64,000 nucleotides of DNA from Bradyrhizobium sp. KBS0727 (GTDB taxonomy: Bacteria; Pseudomonadota; Alphaproteobacteria; Rhizobiales; Xanthobacteraceae): NCBI RefSeq assembly GCF_005937885.2, contig NZ_CP042176.1:3343501-3407500 (forward strand), given 5' to 3'. Positions 55,418 through 64,000 of the stretch are shown in pieces (within the stretch, counting starts at the first letter, position 1; the number at the start of each line of letters is the position of its first letter). A model generated the notes under the pieces. That model was given only the letters and a program-made list of their open reading frames with translations. It was not told the origin of the DNA and did no database searches. A program made the position numbers and the translations under genes.

Positions 55418-56391
55418 TTTCCAAACGTTCGGTCGTGCTGGGCTGCGGCTCTTACCTGCCGCAGAAAGTACTGACCAATGCCGAGCTGGCGGCTCGCATC
55501 GATACCTCCGACGACTGGATCGTACAGCGCACCGGGATCCGGGAGCGCCACATCGCCGCCGACGGCGAGTTCACCTCGCATCTGGCGATCAACGCGGCGC
55601 GCGCCGCGCTCGAGCATGCCGGTATCGATGCGCAGGCGATCGACCTGATCGTGCTGGCGACCTCGACGCCGGACAACACTTTTCCGGCGACCGCCGTCGC
55701 GGTGCAGCACGGACTCGGCATCAACCATGGCGCGGCCTTCGACCTGCAGGCGGTGTGCTCCGGCTTCGTGTTTGCGCTCGCTACCGCCGACAACTTCCTG
55801 CGCTCCGGCGCCTTCAAGCGTGCGCTGGTGATCGGCGCCGAGACATTTTCGCGCATCCTCGACTGGAGCGATCGCGGCACCTGCGTGCTGTTCGGCGACG
55901 GTGCCGGAGCGGTCGTGCTCGAGGCCCAGGAACAGCCGGGCCTATCCTCCGACCGCGGCATATTGACTACGCATCTGCGCTCCGACGGCCGGCACAAGGC
56001 GAAGTTGTTTGTCGATGGCGGTCCGTCCTCGACCCAGACCGTGGGTCACCTTCGGATGGAAGGCCGCGAGGTGTTCAAGCACGCGGTCGGCATGATCACC
56101 GACGTGATCGTGGATGCCTTCAACGCCACCGGCACCACGGCCGAGGACATCGACTGGTTCGTGCCGCACCAGGCCAACAAGCGAATCATCGATGCTTCAG
56201 CGCACAAGCTCCATATTGCGCCGCAGAAGGTGGTGCTGACGGTCGACTTGCACGGCAACACGTCGGCGGCCTCGATCCCGCTGGCGCTGGCGGTCGCCGT
56301 GAACGACGGACGCGTGAAGAAAGGCGATCTGGTGCTGTTCGAAGCGATGGGCGGAGGCTTCACCTGGGGTTCCGCGCTCCTGCGCTGGTGA
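55414..56391 (+). CDS. fabH: 3-oxoacyl-ACP synthase III
   Basis: A 325-residue KAS III with the catalytic triad Cys115 (QAVCSGFVF), His252 (VPHQANKRI) and Asn282 ([11 protein letters not shown]). It condenses acetyl-CoA with malonyl-ACP to start fatty-acid synthesis. The start codon is GTG, overlapping the plsX stop. Full length. Confidence 0.97.
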   Translation: MISKRSVVLGCGSYLPQKVLTNAELAARIDTSDDWIVQRTGIRERHIAADGEFTSHLAINAARAALEHAGIDAQAIDLIVLATSTPDNTFPATAVAVQHGLGINHGAAFDLQAVCSGFVFALATADNFLRSGAFKRALVIGAETFSRILDWSDRGTCVLFGDGAGAVVLEAQEQPGLSSDRGILTTHLRSDGRHKAKLFVDGGPSSTQTVGHLRMEGREVFKHAVGMITDVIVDAFNATGTTAEDIDWFVPHQANKRIIDASAHKLHIAPQKVVLTVDLHGNTSAASIPLALAVAVNDGRVKKGDLVLFEAMGGGFTWGSALLRW

Positions 56392-56521
56392 GCGCGGCAT
56401 AGAATATCGATCAAATTTGTTGCGTGTTTTCATGCGCATGCATGATGGTGGCTGTTGACCATTGCGTGCTAAGCTCATAATTTCAGGGAATAAATTGTTC
56501 GCCGAGAGTGCGGGGCAGGCG

Positions 56522-56851
56522 ATGACCGGGACCGGAAAAACAGTCACACGCGTCGATTTGTGCGAGGCAGTCTACCAGAAGGTGGGCTTGTCGCGAACGG
56601 AATCCTCTGCGTTTGTCGAGCTTGTTTTGAAAGAGATCACTGATTGCCTCGAGAAGGGCGAGACGGTGAAGCTGTCGTCGTTCGGTTCCTTCATGGTGCG
56701 CAAGAAGGGTCAGCGTATCGGACGTAATCCGAAGACGGGTACTGAAGTGCCGATCTCGCCACGTCGCGTAATGGTGTTCAAGCCGTCGGCGATACTGAAG
56801 CAGCGGATCAATGGTCATGCGGTCGCCAATGGCGACGGCAAGGAAGACTAG
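56522..56851 (+). CDS. ihfA: Integration host factor alpha subunit
   Basis: A 109-residue HU/IHF-family protein with the beta-arm [20 protein letters not shown] containing the Pro that intercalates in DNA. Start ATG at 56522 ([13 protein letters not shown]) fits the family; a longer frame upstream lacks similarity. The context fabH-ihfA-MerR is usual in the group. Confidence 0.96.
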   Translation: MTGTGKTVTRVDLCEAVYQKVGLSRTESSAFVELVLKEITDCLEKGETVKLSSFGSFMVRKKGQRIGRNPKTGTEVPISPRRVMVFKPSAILKQRINGHAVANGDGKED

Positions 56852-56892
56852 AACCTTACCCTTGAATAGAGTGAGCTGAGAGGAGCGAGCAT

Positions 56893-57462
56893 TTGGACAA
56901 GGCGCCGGATGCGTTCCGAACCATCAGCGAAGTCGCTGAAGAACTCGACATTCCCCAGCACGTGCTGCGGTTTTGGGAGACGCGGTTCGCCCAGATCAAG
57001 CCGATGAAGCGCAGCGGTGGCCGGCGCTATTACCGGCCCGACGATGTCGATCTGCTCAAGGGCATCCGTCGCCTGCTCTACGGCGAGGGCTATACGATCC
57101 GCGGCGTGCAGCGGATCCTGAAAGAGCATGGCATCAAATCGGTGCAGGGCCTCGCCGACCAGACCTCGGCCGTCTCATTCGGCGCGGTTGAGGAGGCGAT
57201 CGGCCTCAGCCTGCAGGAGCCCGATGAAAGCGAGATCCCGATCGTCGGTGTCGATGACGACGACTACGAGACGGAAGAATCCAAAGAGATCGATTATCGC
57301 TTCGTCGAAACCGACGAGGACGGCATCGTGGTGCCGTCGTTCGTCAAGAGCAAGCCCGTCCCCGGGCCGGTTGAGGGCAGGGACCGCGAGCGCCTTGAAC
57401 GCGTGCTGCAGGACCTGCTGGCCTGCCGGCAACTGCTCGACAACGCGCTGAAGGACGGCTGA
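56893..57462 (+). CDS. MerR-family regulator (IHF-linked)
   Basis: A 189-residue protein with an N-terminal MerR winged helix: [20 protein letters not shown], then [19 protein letters not shown]. The second half is acidic ([18 protein letters not shown]) and ends in a helix with [20 protein letters not shown]. The start is TTG at 56893 after GAGAGGAG. Homologues of this layout sit after ihfA in many alphaproteobacteria. The inducer is unknown, since no Cys-type metal site is visible. Confidence 0.88.
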   Translation: MDKAPDAFRTISEVAEELDIPQHVLRFWETRFAQIKPMKRSGGRRYYRPDDVDLLKGIRRLLYGEGYTIRGVQRILKEHGIKSVQGLADQTSAVSFGAVEEAIGLSLQEPDESEIPIVGVDDDDYETEESKEIDYRFVETDEDGIVVPSFVKSKPVPGPVEGRDRERLERVLQDLLACRQLLDNALKDG

Positions 57463-57521
57463 GGGGCGGGCGTCCGGACCGCTTCGTGCCGCAGGTATTT
57501 GCTCGGGATATTGGTAGATAA

Positions 57522-57599
57522 TGGTCGGAGCGAGAGGATTTGAACCTCCGACCCCTAGTCTCCCAGACTAGTGCGCTAACCGGGCTGCGCCACGCTCCG
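57522..57599 (-). tRNA. tRNA-Pro (anticodon GGG)
   Basis: Seven-base acceptor stem (CGGAGCG with CGCTCCG), discriminator A and encoded CCA. The anticodon stem CTAGT/ACTAG encloses the loop CTGGGAG, so the anticodon is GGG. T-arm carries GGTTCAAATCC. Transcribed on the minus strand. 78 nt including CCA. Confidence 0.95.
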
Positions 57600-57899
57600 A
57601 TGCCGTTCCATTAGCTTCGATCAGGCCGGGGCGCAAGCAGGCAAAGCGGAACCTTTCAGGCCTGACAAGCCGCCGCCGGGGCATGGGGCCCTGTGCCTTC
57701 CTACAGGTTGCAGAATTGCAAATGCCGGACGCTGTGCGCCGGTCGATCGGGCTTTTGAGTCCGAGACAGGTCATTTTGGGAAGCGAAAGCGGTTTCTCTT
57801 ACAGATAGTGAAGTGACACACAGGTAGCTCAAGGGTTGCCATGATAAAATTTCAGCGGGGGCAAATGGTCGTGTCGTTTTTCTCAAGAGGAGAACTGAG
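57600..57899. other. 300-bp intergenic region between tRNA-Pro and a small secreted protein
   Basis: No gene recognised. Contains the promoter region of the tRNA (minus strand) and of the small Cys-rich gene (plus strand). No integrase or attachment-like duplication of the tRNA end was seen. Confidence 0.45.
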
Positions 57900-58169
57900 A
57901 TGCGAAAGTTAGTCTTCATTGTTGCCTTCGCCGCCTTCGGCTTCGTGGCGAGCGAGGCTTCGGCCGTTACCGTGCTCACCACCACGCAGGGTGACGTGAA
58001 GAAGCAGTGCGAAGGCAAAACCAAATGCAGCGGCGCTTGTGGCAGCACGCTATGCGACTACGTGTGCGAGGATCCGAAGAAGCAGTGTACCGTCAGCATA
58101 TTCCTGAAAAAGCGACCTGGACGCGTCACAGGTTCCGCCACAGCCGGGGCCAAGGCTAGCGTTCAGTAG
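57900..58169 (+). CDS. Small secreted Cys-rich protein, hypothetical
   Basis: An 89-residue protein with a signal peptide (residues 1-22, ending SEASA), then a core with cysteines in CEGKTKCSGACGSTLCDYVC and a sixth Cys at QC, and a basic Gly/Ala end. AAGAGGAG precedes the ATG. The spacing suggests disulfide-stabilised structure; no family recognised. Periplasmic or secreted. Confidence 0.75.
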   Translation: MRKLVFIVAFAAFGFVASEASAVTVLTTTQGDVKKQCEGKTKCSGACGSTLCDYVCEDPKKQCTVSIFLKKRPGRVTGSATAGAKASVQ

Positions 58170-58307
58170 TAACGTTCAATAGCCGACGCTGCATCGAGGC
58201 CAGCGAAACCGCAATCATCATGCTGGCCCCGGTGTGGCGATGGTCGATCACTTCCGGCGCATGGCTTCGGTCGAACTCTGGGACGCCGTCAAGGGTCGCG
58301 CGCGCCG

Positions 58308-58403
58308 ATGCCGGAGGCCTCGCCCGCGCAGCAGGCTGCGATCAGGAAGGCGCTGGAAGGGCTGGGTCTGTTGAGTGGAAAGCAGGTGCGGGCGGCGGAA
58401 TAG
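58308..58403 (+). pseudogene. Possible short gene remnant
   Basis: A frame reading MPEASPAQQAAIRKALEGLG ending at TAG 58401 has the look of a protein C-terminus. The preceding part, MASVELWDAVKGRA, is in another frame, so a degraded gene with a frameshift is possible. Family not certain. Low confidence; could be chance. Confidence 0.25.
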
Positions 58404-58472
58404 GTTGGGCGCCGGATGCTGGACACGTGACCGCGACGGCGTCACGCTCGGTTCTCAGCGGCGTGAAGGGGG

Positions 58473-58601
58473 CTAGATTCCGAGAACCCAGATGCCGAGG
58501 ATGACACCGAGTACCGCCAGTCCACTGATGGTCCAGCCGGCGGCGTAGGCCGGGCCGGCGGTCTCGGGTTGATCGACCATCGAGTCATGCCAGTGGGTCA
58601 T
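58473..58601 (-). CDS. 42-residue single-pass membrane protein
   Basis: ATG at 58601 with a strong GGAGG site; translation MTHWHDSMVDQPETAGPAYA followed by one membrane helix (GWTISGLAVLGVILGIWVLG). Too short to match a family. The His/Asp-bearing N-terminus is notable. Real gene status supported by the ribosome site and helix. Confidence 0.6.
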   Translation of the reverse strand: MTHWHDSMVDQPETAGPAYAAGWTISGLAVLGVILGIWVLGI

Positions 58602-58828
58602 TCCAACCTCCTGGAATCGAGTGCTCCTGTTGGTTAGGTCTCGGTCGCACCGATTAGGTTCAAACAACGGCGCGCGATGAAAGTTCCCCGGTTTCGGGCC
58701 AATCCCTGGCCGCGTTGAACTCCCTGAGGATCGATCGTAGATTGCCGACGTTCCCGCTCCGGGAATGGGGCCACGCTTGCGCCATTCGCTGCTCCCCAAA
58801 AATCTCAAGAAAATTGTCAGGAAACTCC

Positions 58829-59797
58829 ATGAAGGATTTTGCCGGAAAATTCGCCGTTATCACCGGAGGCGGCACGGGCATGGGCCGCGAGCTGGCGCGC
58901 CAGCTTGTTGCCGAGGGCTGCAACGTCGCGATGTGTGACGTCTCCATGGAGGCGATGGCCGAGACCAAGCGGTTGTGCGAGGCGGAAAAGCTGCCGCAGG
59001 GGCTGCGCGTCACCACCCACGCCGCCGACGTCTCGATCGAGGACCATCTGACGCGGTTTCGCGACGAAATGATCGAGCAGCAGGCGACCGACAAGATCCA
59101 TCTGCTGTTCAACAATGCCGGCATCGGCGGCGGCGGCAGCCTGTTCACCAACACCCGCGAGGCGTGGGAACGCACCTTCAACATCTGCTGGGGCGGTGTC
59201 TATCTTGGCGTCCGCACCTTCCTGCCGCTGATGATGAAGGCCGACGAGGGCCACATCGTCAACACGTCAAGCGTCAACGGTTTCTGGGCCTCCGTCGGCC
59301 CGGGCGTGTCGCACACGGCTTACGCCTCCGCCAAGTTTGCGGTGAAGGGATTCACCGAGGCGCTGATGAACGACCTGCGGCTCAACGCCCCGCACATCAA
59401 ATGCTCGGTGGTGATGCCCGGCCATATCGGCACCTCGATCGTTTCCAACTCGCGCAAGATCATCAGCGGCACGGAGTCCGATCAATTGAGTCCGAACGAG
59501 GTCCTGTCGGCGCGCCAGCGGCTGAAGGGCATGGGCGTCGATACCGGTGCGATGTCGGACGACGATATCCAGAAGATCGCGCTCGATCGCGCCCGCAGTT
59601 TCCGCGACGAGGCGCCGACCACGGCGGCGGTCGCGGCAAAGATCATTCTCGACGGCGTCAAGGCCGAGCGATGGCGCATCCTGGTCGGCGACGACGCCCA
59701 CACGCTCGACGAGCGCGTGCGCCAGACGCCGGAGAAGGCCTATACGCCGGAGTTCTACCAGAGCTTTGCCGAGGAGGTCGGCTGGCGGCTGGGCTAA
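58829..59797 (+). CDS. Short-chain dehydrogenase/reductase
   Basis: A 322-residue classical SDR. NAD(P) motif TGGGTGMGRE near residue 12, NNAG motif at about residue 95, and the catalytic set Ser (NTSSVNGFW), Tyr-x-x-x-Lys (YASAKFAVKG). A C-terminal extension of about 70 residues beyond the usual 250 carries PEKAYTPEFYQSFAEEVGW. The ATG at 58829 starts the family N-terminus; the substrate is unknown. Confidence 0.9.
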   Translation: MKDFAGKFAVITGGGTGMGRELARQLVAEGCNVAMCDVSMEAMAETKRLCEAEKLPQGLRVTTHAADVSIEDHLTRFRDEMIEQQATDKIHLLFNNAGIGGGGSLFTNTREAWERTFNICWGGVYLGVRTFLPLMMKADEGHIVNTSSVNGFWASVGPGVSHTAYASAKFAVKGFTEALMNDLRLNAPHIKCSVVMPGHIGTSIVSNSRKIISGTESDQLSPNEVLSARQRLKGMGVDTGAMSDDDIQKIALDRARSFRDEAPTTAAVAAKIILDGVKAERWRILVGDDAHTLDERVRQTPEKAYTPEFYQSFAEEVGWRLG

Positions 59798-59805
59798 ACC
59801 TTCAT

Positions 59806-59885
59806 GTTTTGACGCGTTTTCTTTACGCGAACCGGTGTCCACCCACGGATCAAGTCCGAGGGCATGCTTCGCTCGAAAACGCTAT
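59806..59885. repeat. Dispersed repeat, family C, copy 3 (inverted)
   Basis: TTTTGACGCGTTTTCTTTACGCGAACCGGTGTCC is the inverse of the copies at 36887 and 51055, ending CTTCGCTCGAAAACGC. Intergenic between the SDR and gcrA genes; the first 10 bases follow the SDR stop. Only the sequence of short pieces was compared. Confidence 0.8.
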
Positions 59886-59901
59886 TGCCGGCGCGCGGGG
59901 A

Positions 59902-60366
59902 TTATCCCCTCGCGACGCGCTGGCGTGAGCCGGAGCGGTAGGCGAGGCGGGTGTGCCCGGCGCAATAGGGCGCGCCTTCGAGTGGCGTGTTGCCGCAGAA
60001 GCAAAAGTCGTCGGCGCCGGGCGTGCTGATTGGCCAACGGCAGCGTTGCTCGCTGAGTTCCAACAGCGAGCAGCGGCGCTCGCTCACGACAGGCGCGGCG
60101 TAGACGGGTTCGCCGTCCTCGTAGACCGTTCGCAGCATCTGATACTGCAGCCGCGGAATCGATCTGGAGGCGCGCTCCTTTTTGGCCGGGCGCGCTTCGG
60201 TGCTGAACTCGCCGCGCGTCAGACCGAGGCGGGAAAGTTTGCCGATCACGGCGTTGCGGCTGACGCCGATACTGGCGGCGATCTCGCGGCAGGAGAGGCC
60301 GGCTTCAAAATGGCTTTTCAGGAGTTCGACGCGCTCGGTGGTCCAGGTAGGTCCAATGGCAAACAT
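59902..60366 (-). CDS. gcrA: GcrA-type cell-cycle regulator
   Basis: A 154-residue GcrA-family protein. N-terminal WTTERVELLKSHFEAGLSC and EIAASIGVSRNAVIGKLSRLGL is the helix-turn-helix, and the C-terminal part holds Cys-rich GcrA elements (QRCRWPIS, FCFCGN, YCAGHTRLAY). GcrA works with sigma70 at CcrM-methylated promoters. ATG at 60366; the longer frame is unlikely. Confidence 0.93.
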   Translation of the reverse strand: MFAIGPTWTTERVELLKSHFEAGLSCREIAASIGVSRNAVIGKLSRLGLTRGEFSTEARPAKKERASRSIPRLQYQMLRTVYEDGEPVYAAPVVSERRCSLLELSEQRCRWPISTPGADDFCFCGNTPLEGAPYCAGHTRLAYRSGSRQRVARG

Positions 60367-60412
60367 GTTGGCGGTTCCAAATTGCGTTGAACCGCCGCTT
60401 CCCAAATTCCCG

Positions 60413-60613
60413 TCAGGAAGGCCTGCCGTTGTCGCGGATCGCAAGCAGCCCGTCCTTGATGGCGAGCCGAATGCCTTCCTCGATCAGGGTCTTCGCGACG
60501 CCGGGAACGCTGGTACCGTGGGTGCCCTGTCTCACCAGTTTTTCGAGATAGGTGATGGTCGAGAGCGCCAACGTGACTGGAACGCGGTCGGTTTCGGCTT
60601 TTTCCGTAGCCAT
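60413..60613 (-). CDS. Small ribbon-helix-helix-like protein
   Basis: A 66-residue protein with a strand-helix-helix-like layout: RVPVTLALSTITYLEKLV and VAKTLIEEGIRLAIKDGLL. Resembles small RHH proteins with DNA-binding potential, but this is weak evidence. Directly upstream of gcrA on the same strand with a 46-bp gap. Confidence 0.6.
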   Translation of the reverse strand: MATEKAETDRVPVTLALSTITYLEKLVRQGTHGTSVPGVAKTLIEEGIRLAIKDGLLAIRDNGRPS

Positions 60614-60919
60614 GAGGAACGCTAACTTTTAATCGCTGTACTGAAAAGTATCTATTTAGACTCTATTAAGTTATGGCCGGCGGAGTCAACCAGCCCGTGA
60701 CTTTTCTTCTATCCCATTGGAAATATTTAAAAATCCAGTAGCAGGCCGAATGGCGCCGGTTTGAGGCAGGCCGAGGCCTGCACGCAAGCCCACGCGCGCA
60801 CGCGGCCAAACGCGACAGCCAAGGCTCGATTTCCCGATTGCCTCGCGTCAGTTTGCAATGACGATAATGCCCTGACGACAAAGCCTTTGGGGGAAGGCGT
60901 GCAGGGTGTGATGAGGGCG
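60614..60919. other. 306-bp intergenic region
   Basis: The left 120 bases are AT-rich (60625-60745) and include the likely promoter of the small RHH-like gene. No gene frame. The rest is ordinary GC-rich spacer before the acyl-CoA synthetase pseudogene. Confidence 0.45.
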
Positions 60920-61570
60920 CTACGCCTCAAGCTCGATCTTGACCGAAAACTTTTGCAGCAGCCGTTGCGCGGCGACCACCTTGTCTGGCGGCACCTTGAA
61001 GCGCAGGAACAGCCCGCGCGAGGGATCGGTGATCGCCTCGACACCGACGTCTTTCGCCAGGCCTTCCGCCGCCAGCAATTCGCGCGCGGCTTCGCCCGCC
61101 GCGATCTCGCGCAGCTTCGGCTTGAAGATCTTGCCGATCGGGGTGACCGGCATTTCAGGGATTACGGACACCGCGTGGCCGCGCCGGCGGTTCGAGAATT
61201 TTCTCCAGCACGAAGGCGGAAAGCGCTTGCGGATCGACATGGACGCCGGGCTGCGCCGAGACGAACAGCATCGGCACCTCGCCGGCATAGGCGTCGGGGC
61301 GTACGACGGCGGCGGCGAGGGCGACGCCGGGGAAGCCGAGGGCGGCGTCCTCGATCGCGCGCGGATCGATATTGTGTCCGCCGCGGATGATGACGTCCTT
61401 GGCGCGGCCCATGATGTAGACAAAGCCGCCGGCGTCGATGCGGCAGATGTCGCCGGCGCGCAGCCAGCCCTGATGGAAGGCGTCTTCGGTTTGCTTGCCG
61501 TCGACATAGCCCGGAAACACCTGCGGTCCCCGGGTCAGCAATTCGCCGACAAGGGTGCGCCCGGGCAGCA
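60920..61570 (-). pseudogene. Acyl-CoA synthetase (AMP-forming), truncated and frameshifted remnant
   Basis: Only the C-terminal third survives. On the minus strand, one frame reads GELLTRGPQVFPGYVDGKQT, QGWLRAGDICRIDAGGFVYI, MGRAKDVIIRGGHNIDPRAI, VVRPDAYAGEVPMLFVSAQP; then near 61170-61190 the reading moves to another frame with IPEMPVTPIGKIFKPKLRE and KVPPDKVVAAQRLLQKF. The first about 400 residues of an AMP-dependent ligase are missing; an acetamidase gene abuts at the break. The remaining protein cannot be active. Confidence 0.8.
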
Positions 61571-61582
61571 CAAGGGTGGGCC

Positions 61583-62524
61583 TTACCCGTGCACGACGCT
61601 CTTTGCGATCATGCAGTGAATGCCCTTGGAGCCGTTGACGGTTTGCGTCACGCGCAAGTCGGCCGCGAGGCTGCAGAGCGTGTAGGCGTCCTCGCGCGAC
61701 AGATTTCGCTTTTCCCCGAGCAGCACGATCATGTCGCGCAGCGCGCGCACCACGCATTGATCGAGATCGGGATCCATCGCCATCGTCAGGTAATGCGTTG
61801 GCGTCTCGGCACGGGGATAGTCCAGCCGCAGATCCTTGCGCAGCGTCAGCCGGAAGCGGCCCTGCAAGGCGGTTTCGATCGCGGTGACGCAGACTCCGCC
61901 GTCGCCTTGCACGCCGTGGCCGTCGCCGCAGGAAAATAGCGCGCCCGGCACGAACACCGGCAAATACAGTTTGGCGCCGGCGCCGAGCTCCTTGTTGTCG
62001 AGATTGCCGCCCATTGCGCGCGGGATCAGCGAGGTGATGCGGCCCCAAGCCGGTGGCGGCGACACGCCCATGACGCCGAAGAACGGGGCCAGCGGCAGAT
62101 CGAGCCCCCATGGCATGCGGCCGACCATCCGCTCGCGATCGAGCGGAATGTTGAGCAGGCGGGTCTCGTGGAAATCGTCGGGCAGGGTACCGGCGAGCGG
62201 GCGGATCAAATTGTAGCCCCAGTCCTGCCGGAGCTGGACGTCGAGAATATCGACTTCCAGCACGTCGCCGGGCTCGGCGCCCTCGACCGCGATCGGGCCG
62301 GTCAGGATATGGCCCGGCACCATCCGCTCATTGCGGGCGTGAATATCGGCAAGTTCCGCAGGCACGTGAAATTTGCTGCGGTCCGGCACCACATCGGGGC
62401 CACCGGTCACGGTGTCGACGGTCACTTCGTCGCCGCTGGCGATGGTCATGACCGGCTTCAATTTCGCTTCGAAGAATCCCCAGTGGCAGGTTTCGGGACT
62501 GGAATGCAGGTGATGATGGGTCAT
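61583..62524 (-). CDS. Acetamidase/formamidase family protein
   Basis: A 313-residue FmdA/AmdA-type amidohydrolase. Features include the N-terminal HHHLHSSPETCHWGFF, DVLEVDILDVQ, the glycine-rich ALFSCGDGHGVQGDGG, and TAIETALQGRF. Hydrolyses formamide or short amides to acid and ammonia. Length fits the family. It sits immediately upstream (13 bp) of the synthetase remnant and divergent from the YdcF-type gene. Confidence 0.9.
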   Translation of the reverse strand: MTHHHLHSSPETCHWGFFEAKLKPVMTIASGDEVTVDTVTGGPDVVPDRSKFHVPAELADIHARNERMVPGHILTGPIAVEGAEPGDVLEVDILDVQLRQDWGYNLIRPLAGTLPDDFHETRLLNIPLDRERMVGRMPWGLDLPLAPFFGVMGVSPPPAWGRITSLIPRAMGGNLDNKELGAGAKLYLPVFVPGALFSCGDGHGVQGDGGVCVTAIETALQGRFRLTLRKDLRLDYPRAETPTHYLTMAMDPDLDQCVVRALRDMIVLLGEKRNLSREDAYTLCSLAADLRVTQTVNGSKGIHCMIAKSVVHG

Positions 62525-62590
62525 GAGAAGGCTTTAGGTTGCGGCGATGACGTCGTATGACGCTGTACCAGACATTGTCAGAGGCTTCCC

Positions 62591-63394
62591 TTGTTTTTTG
62601 TACTCTCCAAGACGATCGGCTTCGTGCTGATGCCGACGAATTTCCTGATCGGCCTCGGTGTCGTCGGCGTTATTCTGCAGGCGACGCGCTTTGCGTCGCT
62701 CGGCCGCAAGTTGGTCATGACCGCGGTGCTGCTGCTTGTGATTTGCGGGCTGTCGCCGCTGGGAAACCTGCTGATTTATCCACTGGAATCGCGCTTTCCG
62801 CCGTGGGATCCGACGCGCGGGGCGCCTGACGGCATCATCGTGCTCGGGGCATCGATCGAGGCAGATATTTCCGCCGCACACGGCACGCCGGTGGTACGCA
62901 GCGCGCCTGACCGCATCATTGCCGCCGCGACGTTGGCGCGCCGCTATCCGAATGCACGCGTCGTATTCTCGGGCGGCAGCGCCAACTTGCTTTCGAACGA
63001 TGCCAGGGAAGCTGATTTTGCCGGAGAAGTATTCGAGGGTCTTGGCATCGCCAAATCGCGCCTGATAATGGAGCGGCGTTCGCGCAACACGCTTGAAAAT
63101 GCCGAGTTCTCCAAAGCACTGGTCGCGCCCAAGCCCGGCGAACGATGGCTGCTGGTGACGTCGGCGTTCCACATGCCGCGATCGGTTGGCTTGTTTCGAA
63201 AGGCGGGATTTCCGGTCGAGGCCTATCCGGTCGACTGGCGCGTCGCCGGGCGTGACGGCCTGTTCGCGTTTTCGAGCCGGACCCTCGAAGGATTCTGGCG
63301 AACGGACGCCGGAATGCGCGAATGGATGGGCCTGATCGCGTACCGGGCCACCGGCAAGACCGACGAGTTGCTTCCGGGGCCGGTCCCGAACTAA
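62591..63394 (+). CDS. YdcF/DUF218 family membrane-associated protein
   Basis: A 267-residue protein with two N-terminal helices and a DUF218 domain (PDGIIVLGASIE, RVVFSGGSANLLS, ERRSRNTLENAEFSKAL, LVTSAFHMPRS). The family binds SAM-like ligands or acts in cell-envelope metabolism (ElyC/SanA/YdcF), with function not settled. The start is TTG at 62591 after AGAGG; no ATG fits. Divergent from the amidase. Confidence 0.87.
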   Translation: MFFVLSKTIGFVLMPTNFLIGLGVVGVILQATRFASLGRKLVMTAVLLLVICGLSPLGNLLIYPLESRFPPWDPTRGAPDGIIVLGASIEADISAAHGTPVVRSAPDRIIAAATLARRYPNARVVFSGGSANLLSNDAREADFAGEVFEGLGIAKSRLIMERRSRNTLENAEFSKALVAPKPGERWLLVTSAFHMPRSVGLFRKAGFPVEAYPVDWRVAGRDGLFAFSSRTLEGFWRTDAGMREWMGLIAYRATGKTDELLPGPVPN

Positions 63395-63451
63395 AAGCAC
63401 TTGTATAGCCGCAACAAGCGCGCGTTCAGCGCCGATTTGGGAGTCTACGCC

Positions 63452-64000
63452 ATGCAACAGCAATCGCCGCCGGAAGCGCTGGATTTGGCCGGCATGGTCG
63501 CCGATCTCAACAGCCTGCTGCGGCTGAAGACGACCGTGATCGGCATCAAGATGTTCGCCACCAAAGAGGAAATGACGGCGATTCCGAAGATCCGGCGGCC
63601 GTCGGCGGTGCACACCACCGATCAGATCGTCAGCATGGCCTCGCGGCTCGGCTGGACTGTCGGCATCACCGGCGAGGATCTGGTCGGCGCGCAGTGCCGC
63701 GCGGTCATCGGCCTGGCGCCGCAGGACGACAAATGGCTCGCCGGGGAAAATTATGTCGGCGTCTGGCACGGCACTGCCGAAGACGCACGCAAGCGCCAGG
63801 AAGCGCTCGATGTGGTGCCGTATGGCCAGTATCAGGCCATGGCGGTGAGCCCGCTCACCAGCGGTCGGCTCGATCCGCCGGATATCTGCCTGGTCTACGC
63901 CACGCCCGGCCAGATGATCATCCTGATCAACGGGCTGCAATATACCGGCTACAAGAAGTTCGAATGGGGCGTGGTCGGCGAGACCGCTTGCGCCGATTCA
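63452..64000 (+). CDS. DUF169 domain protein, 3'-truncated by window edge
   Basis: An open frame of 183 codons from ATG 63452 to the right edge. The content fits DUF169: LLRLKTTVIGIKMFATKEEM, VGAQCRAVIGLA, PDICLVYATPGQMIILING, and YTGYKKFEWGVVGETACADS. The family is of unknown function and often has Cys for metal or cluster binding. C-terminus is outside the window. Confidence 0.82.
   Translation, partial: MQQQSPPEALDLAGMVADLNSLLRLKTTVIGIKMFATKEEMTAIPKIRRPSAVHTTDQIVSMASRLGWTVGITGEDLVGAQCRAVIGLAPQDDKWLAGENYVGVWHGTAEDARKRQEALDVVPYGQYQAMAVSPLTSGRLDPPDICLVYATPGQMIILINGLQYTGYKKFEWGVVGETACADS

Noticed and set aside
57522..57599. tRNA-Pro as an island attachment site
   Set aside because: No integrase gene and no duplicated tRNA end was found near it.

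Overview
The window reads as chromosomal DNA from a high-GC alphaproteobacterium, most likely Bradyrhizobium or a close relative (Nitrobacteraceae). The grounds are inferential. They include the gene order glyA-nrdR-ribD-ribE-ribH-nusB-thiL, a GcrA-type cell-cycle regulator, an LdtR-type MarR protein, a Cbp3-type cytochrome bc1 chaperone, a HemB with the Mg-type metal site described in Bradyrhizobium, and several dispersed palindromic repeat families of the kind common in that group.

Region 1 (1-17.1 kb) is a metal and metalloid resistance region. It opens with the C-terminal part of a cation-diffusion facilitator, then chromate genes (chrB-chrA), a secreted hypothetical protein, an MFS carrier, the cobalt/nickel exporter DmeF with a His-rich loop, and a TauE/SafE exporter. 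A 20-nt palindrome of form GGGGA-N10-TCCCC lies about 55 nt upstream of both chrB and the TauE/SafE gene and may be a shared operator. After a DMT transporter and a secreted lactonase-like metallo-hydrolase, a minus-strand series follows: ArsR regulator, flavoprotein with a seven-cysteine tail, two coupled MFS carriers. This could be an undescribed metalloid-handling module. Next to it are merT-merP with a small Cys-rich protein, a divergent merR, and an arsR-aqpS-arsC operon. No mercuric reductase is present in the window.

Region 2 (17.1-42 kb) is mixed accessory and household content: a class III nucleotide cyclase, a winged-helix/TPR regulator, a methyltransferase, a hydrolase, an O-acetylhomoserine sulfhydrylase, several MFS carriers, a secreted serine hydrolase, a secreted HAD phosphatase, the Mn transporter MntH with a Mur-like box, the N-end-rule transferase Bpt, HemB, LdtR followed by two small similar proteins, a DUF1326-DUF2182 pair, a GST, and many repeats.

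Region 3 (42.2-57.6 kb) is core metabolism on the plus strand: glyA, nrdR, the riboflavin genes, nusB, thiL, a cold-shock protein, the membrane pyrophosphatase hppA, bamE, a cytochrome bc1 assembly factor, a YceD-type protein, plsX, fabH, ihfA, a MerR-type regulator, and tRNA-Pro(GGG).

Region 4 (57.6-64 kb) carries small secreted or membrane proteins, an SDR enzyme, gcrA, a truncated and frameshifted acyl-CoA synthetase pseudogene, an acetamidase/formamidase, a YdcF-type protein, and the start of a DUF169 gene that runs off the end. No CRISPR array, phage, insertion-sequence transposase or rRNA was seen.
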